Assembly (NCBI GenBank): GCA_029263455.1
Contig: JAJCXM010000038.1
Span: 186,001-250,000, forward strand
Direction: 5' to 3'
Source of the DNA: Holophagae bacterium
GTDB taxonomy: Bacteria; Acidobacteriota; Holophagae; Acanthopleuribacterales; Acanthopleuribacteraceae
DNA: 64,000 nucleotides
A program made the position numbers and the translations under genes. The notes beneath the pieces were generated by a model that was not told the origin of the DNA, did not search any database, and saw nothing but the letters and a program-made list of their open reading frames with translations. Position 1 is the first letter of the stretch. Every line of letters begins with the position of its first letter. Positions 53,719 through 63,159 of the stretch are shown here, one piece after another.

Positions 53719-56700
53719 TTGTTGATTCTTGCCCTGGCATTATTCATTTGGCAGCCGGAAGATCTTGCTGCTAATAGGCTCTCCAAGCTGCAGAGTCACC
53801 AATGGCAGGCTGCGCTGGAAATGGGGCCAGGCACGACGGAACTGGAACGGTTGCGCTGGATCAGAGCACGAATTGCAATGCGTCAGCACAAACAAGCAGG
53901 TCTCATTAGTGAAATTAGCCTCTTACATGAGCACTTAGAAAGGCCTTGGCAATCAGAGATTCATTTCACGCTTGGCTGTTTTTACTTGGCCGATAACCAA
54001 TTTGAAGCGGCAATCGATGAACTTGAATTAGCTTTGGCAGGTGATTTGACCCACGCTGACAGGTTGCATGGTCACCTCGTTTTGGCCTCATCCCTCCTTG
54101 AACTCGAAAGGGCTGAGGAATCCTGGCAACAGTTGCAACTTGTTGAGAGTCAACTAACAGCTCAATCTCCGCAGGCGTGTCATGTCCATTATTTGTCATC
54201 GCTGGCCAGGTACTATTTGAGTCGTGACGACATAGAACGGTCATTGCAAAAATATTTACTGCTCATGCCTCAGCTGGAGACTTTGTTTGACGCCGACGAT
54301 ATCGAGTTTGTTGAACCGCTAGAACGTTTGAGTGAAATTGCTATCTATCAGCAGAGATATAGTGACGCAAAAAGTTTTTCGTTGAGAACGGAACAGATCA
54401 GAACCCAACAACTAGGCCCAAAACATCCAGATCTTGCCCTCTCCTACGATTTCTTGGCGACCATCGAATTCTACCAAGGCGCTTATGATCATGCTCGCGA
54501 TTATTGGGTCAAAGCATTGACATTGCTTGAATCGCAGCTCGGTGAAGATGATCCGGAGTTGGCAGTCATTTTGAGTAATCTGGCGACTGTTGGCCTGAAC
54601 CTCGGCGATTTTGCTGACGCTCGATCGCTGTATGAACGGGCCATTAGCATATACGAAAGGGCTCTTGGCCCCGATCATTCTTATGTGGGCACCACATTAA
54701 GTAATTTGGGAAGTCTGCTGCGCAAGATGGGGGATCTTGAACACGCGCTTCCTGCGTTAGAACGTGCGCTAAAAATCAAAGAAAAGACATTGGGTTTGAA
54801 CCATCGCAGCACACAGGCATCGCGTTACAATGTTGCGGTTGTATTGCTTGATTTGAACTATCAAGAGCGTGGACAAGAACTTCTCGAACAAAATCTGAAA
54901 AACTCACTTCCAACAAGTCACACCTACGCCGCTTGCCTGTCGAGTCTGGGATCGATTGCCATGAATAAAGGTGATTGGAAGAAAGCCCAAACCATTTTTC
55001 AGGAGAGTTTGCAACTGCACAACGATACATTGGGACCCAATCATCCTTATGTTTCAAATCTTCATTACAATTTGGGACAGGCAGCGATGTCGATGGGCCA
55101 ATTTCCGTTGGCAGCTCGTCATCATGAACAGGCTTTATCTATACGACGAGAATCCCTAGGGAACGACCACCCCAGGGTCGCGGAATCATTGGTGGCATTG
55201 GCGCGTCTACGTTGGTTAGAGAAGAATGAACGTGTTGCGTTTGAGTTGGCCTATGACGCGGAAAGAATAGGCCGCGACCACCTGATACTGACGATCCAGG
55301 AGTTGTCGGAACGCGAGGCGTTGCAATACGCCGATGTGCGTTTCGGTGGTCTCGATTTGGCGATCACAGCTAGCGTTTTTTTAAGCGAGCCCAAATACAC
55401 AAAGAGCACGTTTGAAATGGTGGTTGAATCTAGAGCCTTGATCCTTGACGAAATGGCGGCCCGCTGGCGACAAGCGACGCTGGCAGAAGATAATCTGTCT
55501 CTTTTTCAATATCGAAAGGTGAGTTCTGACTTGGCCAAGGCAATGATTGAACTGATTGACACGAAGTCAAAGTCGTTAGTGGAGCGCGTTCAAAAGTTGC
55601 GCGATCAACGCGAACGTATAGAACGGACGCTGGGTGAGGGCTTTACCCGTCATCGGCCCCAAGCTTCTGAAATTCTTCGCGAATTACCGGTTGGAGCCAG
55701 TCTGGTTTCTTACGTGATCGTCTCGCCACTGCTTGAACCTAGTAAGAAACCCCAGCCGCACCTGTATGCATTTGTATTGCGGGATAAGAATTCAGAACCT
55801 AAATGTTGGGATTTGGGTGCCATGGCGCCATTGGAAAAGGCTTTGCATCTGTTTCGCAGCGAGATGGTTAGGTCAGCAACTGAACCTGATGGCGAATTGC
55901 GTTTGGGACGTATAGGACGAGCGATTAGGAAAAGGATTTGGGATCCATTTTCAAAAGATCTAAGTCAAAATGTTTGGCTTGTGCCCGATGGAGTATTACA
56001 TTTGCTTAGTTTTTCGGCCTTGCCAAATGGCGACGACAGCTATTTGGGTTTGGACTATTCTCTACACTTCATGAATGCTGAAAAGGATCTAAAGGCGACC
56101 GAATCAAGGGGCACTAATAAAGGATTTCTCGTCATCGGGAACCCCGTCCTGTCTGAGTTTGAACCTGTTATTGGCCAGTCTGAACCCGACTGTTTTGCCG
56201 CTCTCAAGCAATTTGCCCCTTTGCCGGAGACGGGCAAGGAAATCCGCCAACTAGCGAGTTTATGGGAATCTTTTCGCCAAGACCCGGTCGATATGCTCGA
56301 ACAGGAGTCAGCAACCGAGACCGAGTTTCGAAAGCGGTCCGTTGGCAAGAGTGCTGTTCATGTGGCTTCGCATGGCTTTTTCCTTGATGGGCGTTGCCTC
56401 ACGCAAGATGGACGTGTGGGTCGTGGCGTTAGCTTTTTAACACCTCGTTTTGGAATTGAAAGTGAGCGTGGACGTCAACTAGAGCTGTCAGGATTGGTCT
56501 TTTCTCATGTCGGTGTGGAACATTCCAGTGGCAATAGCGACGGTATCCTGACAGCCGAAGAGTTGGCGACGATGGATTTTAAGGGCATTGACCTTGTTGT
56601 CTTGTCGGCCTGTGATACCGGCGTTGGTAGTTTAGCAACCAACGAAGGAGTGTTTGGACTGAAACGTTCTTTACAACTTGCAGGCGCCAAGAGTGTTGTT

Positions 56701-56898
56701 TTGAGTCAGTGGAGCGTTGATGATGAGGCGACGCGGAATTTCATGCTCCTTTTTTACCGTTCATGGATGGCAGGAAACGGCGTTGGTGAGTCAATGAGAT
56801 TGGCGCGCATGAACCTAATTGTGAATAGGCGAAAGTTAGGATTATCAACCCATCCATTCTATTGGGCAGCGTTTTCGGCCTGGGGCGATTGGCGCTAA
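53719..56898 (+). CDS. Exported TPR-CHAT protein (caspase-like protease domain)
   Basis: 1059 residues with the TTG start at 53719, preferred because GGGAGG (53706-53711) is 7 nt upstream and the resulting N-terminus (LILALALFIW...LAA) is a clean signal peptide; the ATG at 53704 overlaps that ribosome-binding site. Residues about 30-560 are TPR repeats, many with the 42-residue kinesin-light-chain-like pattern (LG-x-x-HP). A helical linker follows and the CHAT domain occupies about 650-1059: catalytic His in HVASHGFF (near 880) and Cys in VVLSACDTG (near 964). CHAT domains are clan CD cysteine proteases; secreted TPR-CHAT proteins are common but uncharacterised. Transcribed alone. No CRISPR or gasdermin-like partner nearby. 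Confidence 0.88.
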   Translation: MLILALALFIWQPEDLAANRLSKLQSHQWQAALEMGPGTTELERLRWIRARIAMRQHKQAGLISEISLLHEHLERPWQSEIHFTLGCFYLADNQFEAAIDELELALAGDLTHADRLHGHLVLASSLLELERAEESWQQLQLVESQLTAQSPQACHVHYLSSLARYYLSRDDIERSLQKYLLLMPQLETLFDADDIEFVEPLERLSEIAIYQQRYSDAKSFSLRTEQIRTQQLGPKHPDLALSYDFLATIEFYQGAYDHARDYWVKALTLLESQLGEDDPELAVILSNLATVGLNLGDFADARSLYERAISIYERALGPDHSYVGTTLSNLGSLLRKMGDLEHALPALERALKIKEKTLGLNHRSTQASRYNVAVVLLDLNYQERGQELLEQNLKNSLPTSHTYAACLSSLGSIAMNKGDWKKAQTIFQESLQLHNDTLGPNHPYVSNLHYNLGQAAMSMGQFPLAARHHEQALSIRRESLGNDHPRVAESLVALARLRWLEKNERVAFELAYDAERIGRDHLILTIQELSEREALQYADVRFGGLDLAITASVFLSEPKYTKSTFEMVVESRALILDEMAARWRQATLAEDNLSLFQYRKVSSDLAKAMIELIDTKSKSLVERVQKLRDQRERIERTLGEGFTRHRPQASEILRELPVGASLVSYVIVSPLLEPSKKPQPHLYAFVLRDKNSEPKCWDLGAMAPLEKALHLFRSEMVRSATEPDGELRLGRIGRAIRKRIWDPFSKDLSQNVWLVPDGVLHLLSFSALPNGDDSYLGLDYSLHFMNAEKDLKATESRGTNKGFLVIGNPVLSEFEPVIGQSEPDCFAALKQFAPLPETGKEIRQLASLWESFRQDPVDMLEQESATETEFRKRSVGKSAVHVASHGFFLDGRCLTQDGRVGRGVSFLTPRFGIESERGRQLELSGLVFSHVGVEHSSGNSDGILTAEELATMDFKGIDLVVLSACDTGVGSLATNEGVFGLKRSLQLAGAKSVVLSQWSVDDEATRNFMLLFYRSWMAGNGVGESMRLARMNLIVNRRKLGLSTHPFYWAAFSAWGDWR

Positions 56899-56908
56899 AG
56901 ATTCTATT

Positions 56909-57646
56909 CTATTTACGGACTCTAACGACCTTTGGGCGCCGCCTATTTTTCGCCAGAAAAGGTTTTACAAGCAGTAAACCGGCAGTGAACCCGCCAATAT
57001 GCGCCCAAAATGCAACGCCAGCCTGTTGTGAACTCAATGTCGGTAGGCCACTTACAAGCTGAATAATGAACCAAAGGCCAAGCAAGAATACAGCTGGAAT
57101 TGATATGGTTGTCAAAATGAAGCCAAGTGGGACAAGCGTCAAAACGCGAGCCTTAGGGTAAAGGAGTGCGTACGCACCCATGACACCACCTATGGCGCCT
57201 GAAGCCCCGACCATTGGTATTAGACTGTTGGGATCGGTCATGATTTGAGCTGCCGCTGCTGCTAGTCCGCACAATAAATAGAAGATGGTAAATCGAACGG
57301 TGCCCATGGCGTCTTCAATATTGTCTCCGAAAATATGCAGAAACCACATGTTGCCAATGATATGGAACCATCCTCCGTGCATGAACATCGAGGTTAAGGG
57401 CGTGAGATTAGTCCAAAAACCGCCTGTTTCACACCAAAATTGCGGTCCTAACTGAACTAAAGTACCGTCATTAACCCTGCCCAGCAATTCGGCAGGAATG
57501 AGTCCAAATCGACATATAGATTTGCTCAACATCGGCTCAAACGATAAACCCTGGAGCAAGGCAAATGCGGCGATATTGACGCCGATGATCATATAAATGA
57601 CCACCGGCTTGTTGAAGGTTGGATTATCGTCTCTTAATGGGATCAT
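56909..57646 (-). CDS. Rhomboid-family intramembrane serine protease
   Basis: 245 residues, six or seven membrane segments. Catalytic Ser in GASGAIGGVMGAY and His in AHIGGFTAG; HIIGNMWFLHIFG provides the oxyanion residues. An inserted loop with two Cys precedes it (between helix 1 and 2). It cuts substrates within the membrane; target unknown. It starts 14 bp after the M16 peptidase stop and is likely co-transcribed with it. Confidence 0.92.
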   Translation of the reverse strand: MIPLRDDNPTFNKPVVIYMIIGVNIAAFALLQGLSFEPMLSKSICRFGLIPAELLGRVNDGTLVQLGPQFWCETGGFWTNLTPLTSMFMHGGWFHIIGNMWFLHIFGDNIEDAMGTVRFTIFYLLCGLAAAAAQIMTDPNSLIPMVGASGAIGGVMGAYALLYPKARVLTLVPLGFILTTISIPAVFLLGLWFIIQLVSGLPTLSSQQAGVAFWAHIGGFTAGLLLVKPFLAKNRRRPKVVRVRK

Positions 57647-57660
57647 GTCTCAGTGAACAC

Positions 57661-60459
57661 TCATCTTTTTTCGTAAACATCCTCTATTGCGATGATCTGA
57701 ATGTTCTCTGCTGCAACTTTAATCGGGAAGGAGGCAATGATCTTGTCTTCTTCAACGTGATCGGCAGGTTGCTCGCCCCCATAAGTCAGCATGGTTGGAT
57801 CTCCGGACAAGATTTTCTGTTTAAGTTGAGTAGCATTTTGAGTGACGATCACCATGTTTAAGTTGTTGGCTTGTATGTGCTTTCGGATCGCCTTGTTTGC
57901 CTGATCAAGGGTCACCGATGCGATACCGGACTTCAATTGACTGAGAAACCCCTCATCCATGCCGTAAAACGCATCGTCAACAGCGTAGTCAAGTCGACGC
58001 TGCGTCGTTTCTGCGTATCCGACCGTGAAATTCTTGAGAAATCCCTTCGTTTTGTCTAAATCCGCTTGGGTCATTCCGTTTTGTGTGAGTAAGGTCAATT
58101 CACGCAGTGCGGCTCGAATGGCAAAAAGGGTTTGATCGTGCAGGGTATCAGGCTTTTTCTCTGAGACAGGGCGTAACCAGATTTCAAAGATTTGGCTTCG
58201 TCGGGCATTGTTCAACGGCGGGATTTGTGTGGTGTACCCCAAAGGAAAGGCTTCGATGTAACTGTAGTCACCATAATTCATTCCGCGTGCTTCACGGATG
58301 ACCTGATAAAGGTGACTAAAAGAATTGCGGTGCTCGCCGAACCATGAGTTTACGACCATCATCGCGAAAAAATCTTCGTGATTGCGAGTCAAGGAAGTAG
58401 GGAAACCGATCGAGACCGGTGCGGCATTGGTCTCCTTTTCCACCAGCAGGATATGGATTCCTTCTGGCATTTTGGCACTTGATTGAGCTACTGGCTCCGG
58501 TGCACCTTCGCCTAAAAGGTCAAAATCTCGCCTAACCTGGGAGGCAAAACCCGTCGGGTAGCCGCCACCGATGGCGACCACGATATTGTCTTTACGATAC
58601 TGATCTTGGTAATAGGAAATAACGTCTTCCAAGGTTAGGGCCTTGATGGATTGGACGTAGCCTTCCTCAGGATGCTCAAAAGGTGTTCCCATAAAGATTT
58701 GGGTCATGAGCAATTCCTTAGATAGTTCTTCATCGCGGGAATATCGTCGTAAGCGTTCGGCATAGTTCAATGTATTGCTCTTGACGCGATCAAAATCTTC
58801 GCTTTTAAAGCCAGGAGTCAAAATACGCTCTTTAAAGAGTGCGTAGAAATCATATAAGTGGTCACGGTGTACCGTGCCCGTAAACACGGTCATTTCTTTG
58901 TCGACGTTGTACGAGAAACCAGCTGACATGGGGTATAAACGAGCGCGGATCTCTTCGTAGGAATGTAGTGTCGTGGCAGACTGGTTTAACAATGCAGCGG
59001 TTAAGGCCGCTAGACCTTCTTTTCCTTTAGGATCGTTCTGGGAGCCAGTCTTAACCCACGCATTAAAGGCGACAAAAGGGGAGTTGTTCTTTTGGAGCTC
59101 AATCACACCAGGTGTATTCGTAGGTAGCTCGGTACCTTTCTGGAGCATGGTTGCAATGGTATTGCGTTCCGACCTTAGATAGGTTCGCGCCGCTTGACGG
59201 ACGTGTTCCGGCGTTACTTGGTTTAAGGTTTTGGCATATTCTTCGATGGCTTCGATGGTTCCGGTATTAATCACAAAACGCATGACAGAAAATGCCGTTC
59301 CGCGAGGGGTCTCTAACCCCATTAGTAACCGATACTTGATGCTGTCCTTAACGTCTTGCAGTTTCTGAGCATCGACGAGTTCGGCTTGAAACGCCTGCAC
59401 TGTTGCTTCAATCTCCGCTCTAACGGCGCCCACATCGGACAGGTCCATCACCGTGGCGAACACCTGCAGTAAGCTGGGATCTTTCGATAAGCGAAACCCT
59501 GAGGTCAGGCTTTGTAGTCTTTGCTCTTGGATAACCAATCTCTTGTAAATGTCGGAATTGGCGCCAAAGGCAAGCTGTCCGAGTACTTCAGTAGCTACGG
59601 CTAATGGGTCTGAGGCGCTCCAGGCCGGACCTTTATAGTTATAGGCAAGAATGGGGAGTGTTTTACTTGGATAAGAAACGATTGTTTCTCGTAACTCTTT
59701 TTGTTCGGCCTCTTTAGGAATAGGTGGTTCCTGGTAACCCTTTGCCCATTTGCCGTAGAAGTTCTCAACGTAGTTCTTGGCATTTTCATTTGAGAAATCG
59801 CCGACTAAAACCAAAACACAGTTTTCAGGGCGGTAGTGGCGCTGATGGAAAGATTTGCTGTATTGATAGCCCGTTGGCATGTTGCGTACATCTTCTTCAT
59901 AACCAATGGTTGTGTGACGATAGGTGTGTTTATCGTAGGCAGCCAATCGAATATGTTGTTCTAAATAATTGAAAGGAGAGAATTTACTCTGTTGCTGTTC
60001 CCCAAGTACGGCTCCGGCCTCTGTCTTAAATGCATCTTCGGAATAACTTAGGTTCATGAATCGATCCGACTCCAGATCAAATACTTTCTCCAGATATTCA
60101 CTGGCCGCACTAATGTAATAGACGGTCATGTCATCACTGGTAAACGCGTTGCTAGCGGCTCCCATTTGAGCGATTATGTCGTCGAAGTTTGGGTAACGCT
60201 CGGTTCCGCGAAACATCATATGTTCGAAAAAATGAGCAAAGCCGCTCTTACCGGGTTCAAACTCATCACGGCTTCCCGTGCGAACCATCGTGACATAGGA
60301 AAAGGAACCCGAAGCGCCAGTATTGACCAAATAGGCGGTGAAGCCATTCTTGAGATTAACGCGCTGATAAGGATAGGGAAATACGTTCTGGTCCTCTTGA
60401 CCGAGACTCATAGTGACGCCCCCTAGAAATAAACATACGATCGCAATCAATCGATTCAT
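57661..60459 (-). CDS. Exported M16-family zinc peptidase (two-domain, pitrilysin-like)
   Basis: 932 residues with GAGGAG upstream and a signal peptide (IAIVCLFLGGVTMSLG). The first half has the inverted zinc motif HFFEH in GFAHFFEHMMFRG (near 76) and the downstream glutamate in EAGAVLGEQQ. The second half is an M16-type domain without the motif, as is normal for fused enzymes. It degrades peptides in the periplasm or outside. The downstream rhomboid gene suggests a proteolysis-related operon. Confidence 0.93.
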   Translation of the reverse strand: MNRLIAIVCLFLGGVTMSLGQEDQNVFPYPYQRVNLKNGFTAYLVNTGASGSFSYVTMVRTGSRDEFEPGKSGFAHFFEHMMFRGTERYPNFDDIIAQMGAASNAFTSDDMTVYYISAASEYLEKVFDLESDRFMNLSYSEDAFKTEAGAVLGEQQQSKFSPFNYLEQHIRLAAYDKHTYRHTTIGYEEDVRNMPTGYQYSKSFHQRHYRPENCVLVLVGDFSNENAKNYVENFYGKWAKGYQEPPIPKEAEQKELRETIVSYPSKTLPILAYNYKGPAWSASDPLAVATEVLGQLAFGANSDIYKRLVIQEQRLQSLTSGFRLSKDPSLLQVFATVMDLSDVGAVRAEIEATVQAFQAELVDAQKLQDVKDSIKYRLLMGLETPRGTAFSVMRFVINTGTIEAIEEYAKTLNQVTPEHVRQAARTYLRSERNTIATMLQKGTELPTNTPGVIELQKNNSPFVAFNAWVKTGSQNDPKGKEGLAALTAALLNQSATTLHSYEEIRARLYPMSAGFSYNVDKEMTVFTGTVHRDHLYDFYALFKERILTPGFKSEDFDRVKSNTLNYAERLRRYSRDEELSKELLMTQIFMGTPFEHPEEGYVQSIKALTLEDVISYYQDQYRKDNIVVAIGGGYPTGFASQVRRDFDLLGEGAPEPVAQSSAKMPEGIHILLVEKETNAAPVSIGFPTSLTRNHEDFFAMMVVNSWFGEHRNSFSHLYQVIREARGMNYGDYSYIEAFPLGYTTQIPPLNNARRSQIFEIWLRPVSEKKPDTLHDQTLFAIRAALRELTLLTQNGMTQADLDKTKGFLKNFTVGYAETTQRRLDYAVDDAFYGMDEGFLSQLKSGIASVTLDQANKAIRKHIQANNLNMVIVTQNATQLKQKILSGDPTMLTYGGEQPADHVEEDKIIASFPIKVAAENIQIIAIEDVYEKR

Positions 60460-60561
60460 AACAACATCTCCTCATTCATTCAAAAAAGTGAAGCCTTAGC
60501 GATCTTATCTATTTAAGCAAAGGCCCATAACTACGGCATACGCTTAAACGTCTGTTTTTTG

Positions 60562-61020
60562 CTAAGGTTTGGGCTTGACGGTAAGTACGGGACAAGCAGC
60601 ATGTCGAACCACGTATTCAGCGACACTGCCCAAAACTAAACGATGTAGTCCCGTATAACCGTGTGTGCCCATGACAATCATATCCATATCACGATCATCG
60701 GCGTAGCTGATAATCTCAGGGCCGGCTTTGCCTTCGATAATATGACTCACAACTTTGCATTCTTTAGCAAGACGTTCAGCAACAACATCTAATTCACTTT
60801 GAACGCGGCTCATAACTTCGCTCATGCTGTGCTGAACCCAATGCTCGGCACTGGGTAACATGAAATATGGGGCCGGGATTTCTAAAGCTGAGTGATCGAA
60901 GATATGGATGACATGTAGTTCAGCTCCTGCCTGCTTGGCTAACCAGACAGCATAGCGTTCCGCATCTCCTGATTCAGCGGTGAAACAGGTTGGATAGACC
61001 AATTTTTTGATTTCCGGCAT
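60562..61020 (-). CDS. Universal stress protein (UspA family)
   Basis: 152 residues, GAGGGC before the ATG. Single Usp domain: KLVYPTCF strand, HVIHIFDHSAL, and the ATP-binding G-x-x-G-x9-G-S motif in MGTHGYTGLHRLVLGSVAEYV. Cytoplasmic; ATP-binding type. Downstream of folE on the same strand but 60 bp away. Confidence 0.93.
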   Translation of the reverse strand: MPEIKKLVYPTCFTAESGDAERYAVWLAKQAGAELHVIHIFDHSALEIPAPYFMLPSAEHWVQHSMSEVMSRVQSELDVVAERLAKECKVVSHIIEGKAGPEIISYADDRDMDMIVMGTHGYTGLHRLVLGSVAEYVVRHAACPVLTVKPKP

Positions 61021-61082
61021 ATGCCCTCACTCGAATAGGCTCTACTAATTATAGAAGATTTAGCGTCGCGGATCACGGCTTA

Positions 61083-61673
61083 TCAGAAGACTGGACGCCG
61101 CGGCATCTGTTGAATGAATCGTAAAAACTCAGATCGAGTTGGCCCTTCTAGAAAAACACCACGCAGGGCAGAGGTTGTTGTATCCGAAAGATGTTTCTTC
61201 ACACCTCGTTGCACCATACACAAGTGAGAGGCTTCGATGACGCAAGCGGCTCCTTTGGGTTTTAAATGCTGCATCAGCGAATCGGCTATCTGGGTGGTGA
61301 TTCTCTCTTGTACCTGGAGTCTGCGGGCAAAAACCTCAACCAGCCTCGCGAATTTTGATAATCCAATGATTTCTTCATCAGGCACATAGGCGATGTGCGC
61401 CACCCCAAAAAACGGCAGCATATGGTGTTCGCAATTTGAAAAGAACGGGATGTTTCGTTGAACGACCATCTCGTCGACCCGTTCACTTCCGTCTCTAAAT
61501 GTCTTGAAAACACTAGTAGGATCTCTGTTGTAACCGCCGTAGATCTCTGCAAAACTTCTTATCACTCGGTCTGGTGTCTCACGTAAACCTTCACGACTAG
61601 GGTCCTCGCCAATATATTCCAATAAGGTGCGAACAGCCGCCTTTGCGTCTTCAACTGATACAGGTGATGACAT
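61083..61673 (-). CDS. folE: GTP cyclohydrolase I
   Basis: 196 residues from ATG 61673 (AGGAGG 8 nt upstream). Zinc and catalytic residues in NCEHHMLPFFGVAHIAYVP and in CVIEASHLCMVQRGVKKH; these are the Cys, His, His and Cys of type IA enzymes. Converts GTP to dihydroneopterin triphosphate, the first step of folate and pterin synthesis. It follows the thioredoxin gene by 13 bp. Confidence 0.95.
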   Translation of the reverse strand: MSSPVSVEDAKAAVRTLLEYIGEDPSREGLRETPDRVIRSFAEIYGGYNRDPTSVFKTFRDGSERVDEMVVQRNIPFFSNCEHHMLPFFGVAHIAYVPDEEIIGLSKFARLVEVFARRLQVQERITTQIADSLMQHLKPKGAACVIEASHLCMVQRGVKKHLSDTTTSALRGVFLEGPTRSEFLRFIQQMPRRPVF

Positions 61674-61686
61674 AACTTTCTGCCTC

Positions 61687-62478
61687 CTAAAACATGGCCA
61701 TTTCAAGCCGTTTTCGCCAGCGCTTGACTAATTTGTGATTTCGTCCAAGCAATTGAAATAGAGCGACACAGGCTTTCGCGGGTGCGCCGTCTTGATAGCT
61801 CTTATCTAACAAGAGTAAGTCGATCCAAGCTTCAATAGCCGCTTCTAAATGCCCAGCAAAAAAATCGTTGTTTGCATTAGTGAACCTCTCGTCTTGGGGC
61901 GATGTTGAATCAAATGGCCGATTTAGTTCAGCCAATCTCCTGATTTGAAGTGCGCTTTCATAAAAAGGAGATTTCGAATCGAACTCCTGAACCAACACGA
62001 GCGACTGATCGGCATCGATCTGCAACATCACAGCAGCCAATTCCACTTGCGCGGCGACCAGCTGTGGATCGTCTTCTAACAGGGCTGTTAGCATTTGCTT
62101 TGCTTGTTCATAGTTTCCGTCACGTCGTTGCTCGGCGGCTTGGCAGAGTCGCTCTTTCAGTGGATTGGGTAGGTGTTCCTCGAGCCAAGCCAAAACGCTG
62201 CTCTTTGGCAAAGACCCGGTGAATTCTGCCGCTACTTCTCCCTTAACAACCAGTTTGACTGCTGGAATTCCAGCCACGCGATATTTCGACGCCACGTCAG
62301 GTTGTTGGTCCGTATCGATTTTTACCAGACGAAAACGGCCGTTGCTTTCAGCTTCAACCTGGTCGAGCACGGGACCCAACGTGCGGCAGGGTCCGCACCA
62401 AGGTGCCCAGAAGTCAACTAGAATCGGGGTATGATGACTCGCTTCGAGTACGTCTTTCTCGAGGTCGATAACGCTCAT
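61687..62478 (-). CDS. Thioredoxin-TPR protein (CnoX/YbbN-like)
   Basis: 263 residues from ATG 62478 (GGAG 6 nt upstream; the upstream frame to 62538 has no ribosome-binding site). Thioredoxin domain 1-105 with active site WCGPC in DFWAPWCGPCRTLGP and cis-Pro in VAGIPAVKL, followed by TPR-like helices (from about 108; LLEDDPQLVAAQVELAAVML). Same layout as the chaperone-redoxin CnoX, which protects proteins from oxidation; the CGPC pair suggests retained redox activity. First gene of the folE pair. Confidence 0.88.
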   Translation of the reverse strand: MSVIDLEKDVLEASHHTPILVDFWAPWCGPCRTLGPVLDQVEAESNGRFRLVKIDTDQQPDVASKYRVAGIPAVKLVVKGEVAAEFTGSLPKSSVLAWLEEHLPNPLKERLCQAAEQRRDGNYEQAKQMLTALLEDDPQLVAAQVELAAVMLQIDADQSLVLVQEFDSKSPFYESALQIRRLAELNRPFDSTSPQDERFTNANNDFFAGHLEAAIEAWIDLLLLDKSYQDGAPAKACVALFQLLGRNHKLVKRWRKRLEMAMF

Positions 62479-62567
62479 TTTCACTCCAGATGGCCCAAAA
62501 AGAGGTCTAAGCATACAAGAAAAAAGAGCCATTCCCAAAACCTAGGGCCATCGGCTTACGTTTTTGA

Positions 62568-62573
62568 TAGAAT
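62568..62573 (+). promoter_or_regulatory. Possible -10 of lepB
   Basis: TAGAAT ends 10 bp before the ATG at 62584; no ribosome-binding site precedes that ATG, so a nearly leaderless mRNA is possible. Tentative. Confidence 0.3.
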
Positions 62574-62583
62574 GACTTGTGTT

Positions 62584-63144
62584 ATGGAACCTCCTATCCG
62601 GCGCCCAAATTTTGTAAAGAGGGTGCAACCTCGATCCTGGTTGCCTCAACGCGGCCTCGTTCTGTGCGCCTTGCTCTGGATTGGTATGACACTGGGATTC
62701 CAGTTATCGTATGTGGAAGGCATGTCGATGGCTCATACGCTAGAAGATGGCGATCATCTATTGTTAGATCGTTTTAGTGTCAGACTTTCAGCCCTACAGC
62801 ACGGAGACATTATCGTGTTCACATCTTATCGGCAGCCAGGCGAGCGATTCGTTAAGCGAGTCATCGCACTACCTGGCGAATCGGTGGAAATTCGGCAGGG
62901 CCGGGTTTTTGTTAATGACGTAGCGGTACTTGACGAGTTTAGTTCGGCAACCGACCATTCAACTTTCTCTAGGCAGGCCGTACCAGCTGGATGTGCGTTT
63001 GTCTTAGGTGACAATCGCGCCAATAGCGAAGACTCTCGTGTTTGGGGCGCCATTCCAATGGATCAAATCGAGGGAGTAGCCAGATTCAGGTTTTGGCCTT
63101 TTAGCCGCCTTGGTTTTGTTAACGAAGAACCATCTGAAGGTTGA
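62584..63144 (+). CDS. lepB: Signal peptidase I
   Basis: 186 residues taking ATG 62584 (an in-frame ATG at 62572 is an alternative; the longer frame overlaps the divergent thioredoxin gene). One membrane segment (GLVLCALLWIGMTLGFQL), catalytic Ser in GMSMAHTL, catalytic Lys in RFVKRVIALPGE, and box E GDNRANSEDSR. Cleaves signal peptides at the periplasmic face. The residue after Ser-Met-x is usually Pro; here it is His (SMAHTL), a small departure from the family rule. Confidence 0.92.
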   Translation: MEPPIRRPNFVKRVQPRSWLPQRGLVLCALLWIGMTLGFQLSYVEGMSMAHTLEDGDHLLLDRFSVRLSALQHGDIIVFTSYRQPGERFVKRVIALPGESVEIRQGRVFVNDVAVLDEFSSATDHSTFSRQAVPAGCAFVLGDNRANSEDSRVWGAIPMDQIEGVARFRFWPFSRLGFVNEEPSEG

Positions 63145-63159
63145 TTAAGTTATCTGCCT

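Noticed and set aside
53719-56898. TPR-CHAT protein as part of a CRISPR (Craspase) or gasdermin defence system
   Set aside because: It has a signal peptide, and no cas, gasdermin-like or other defence gene is nearby.
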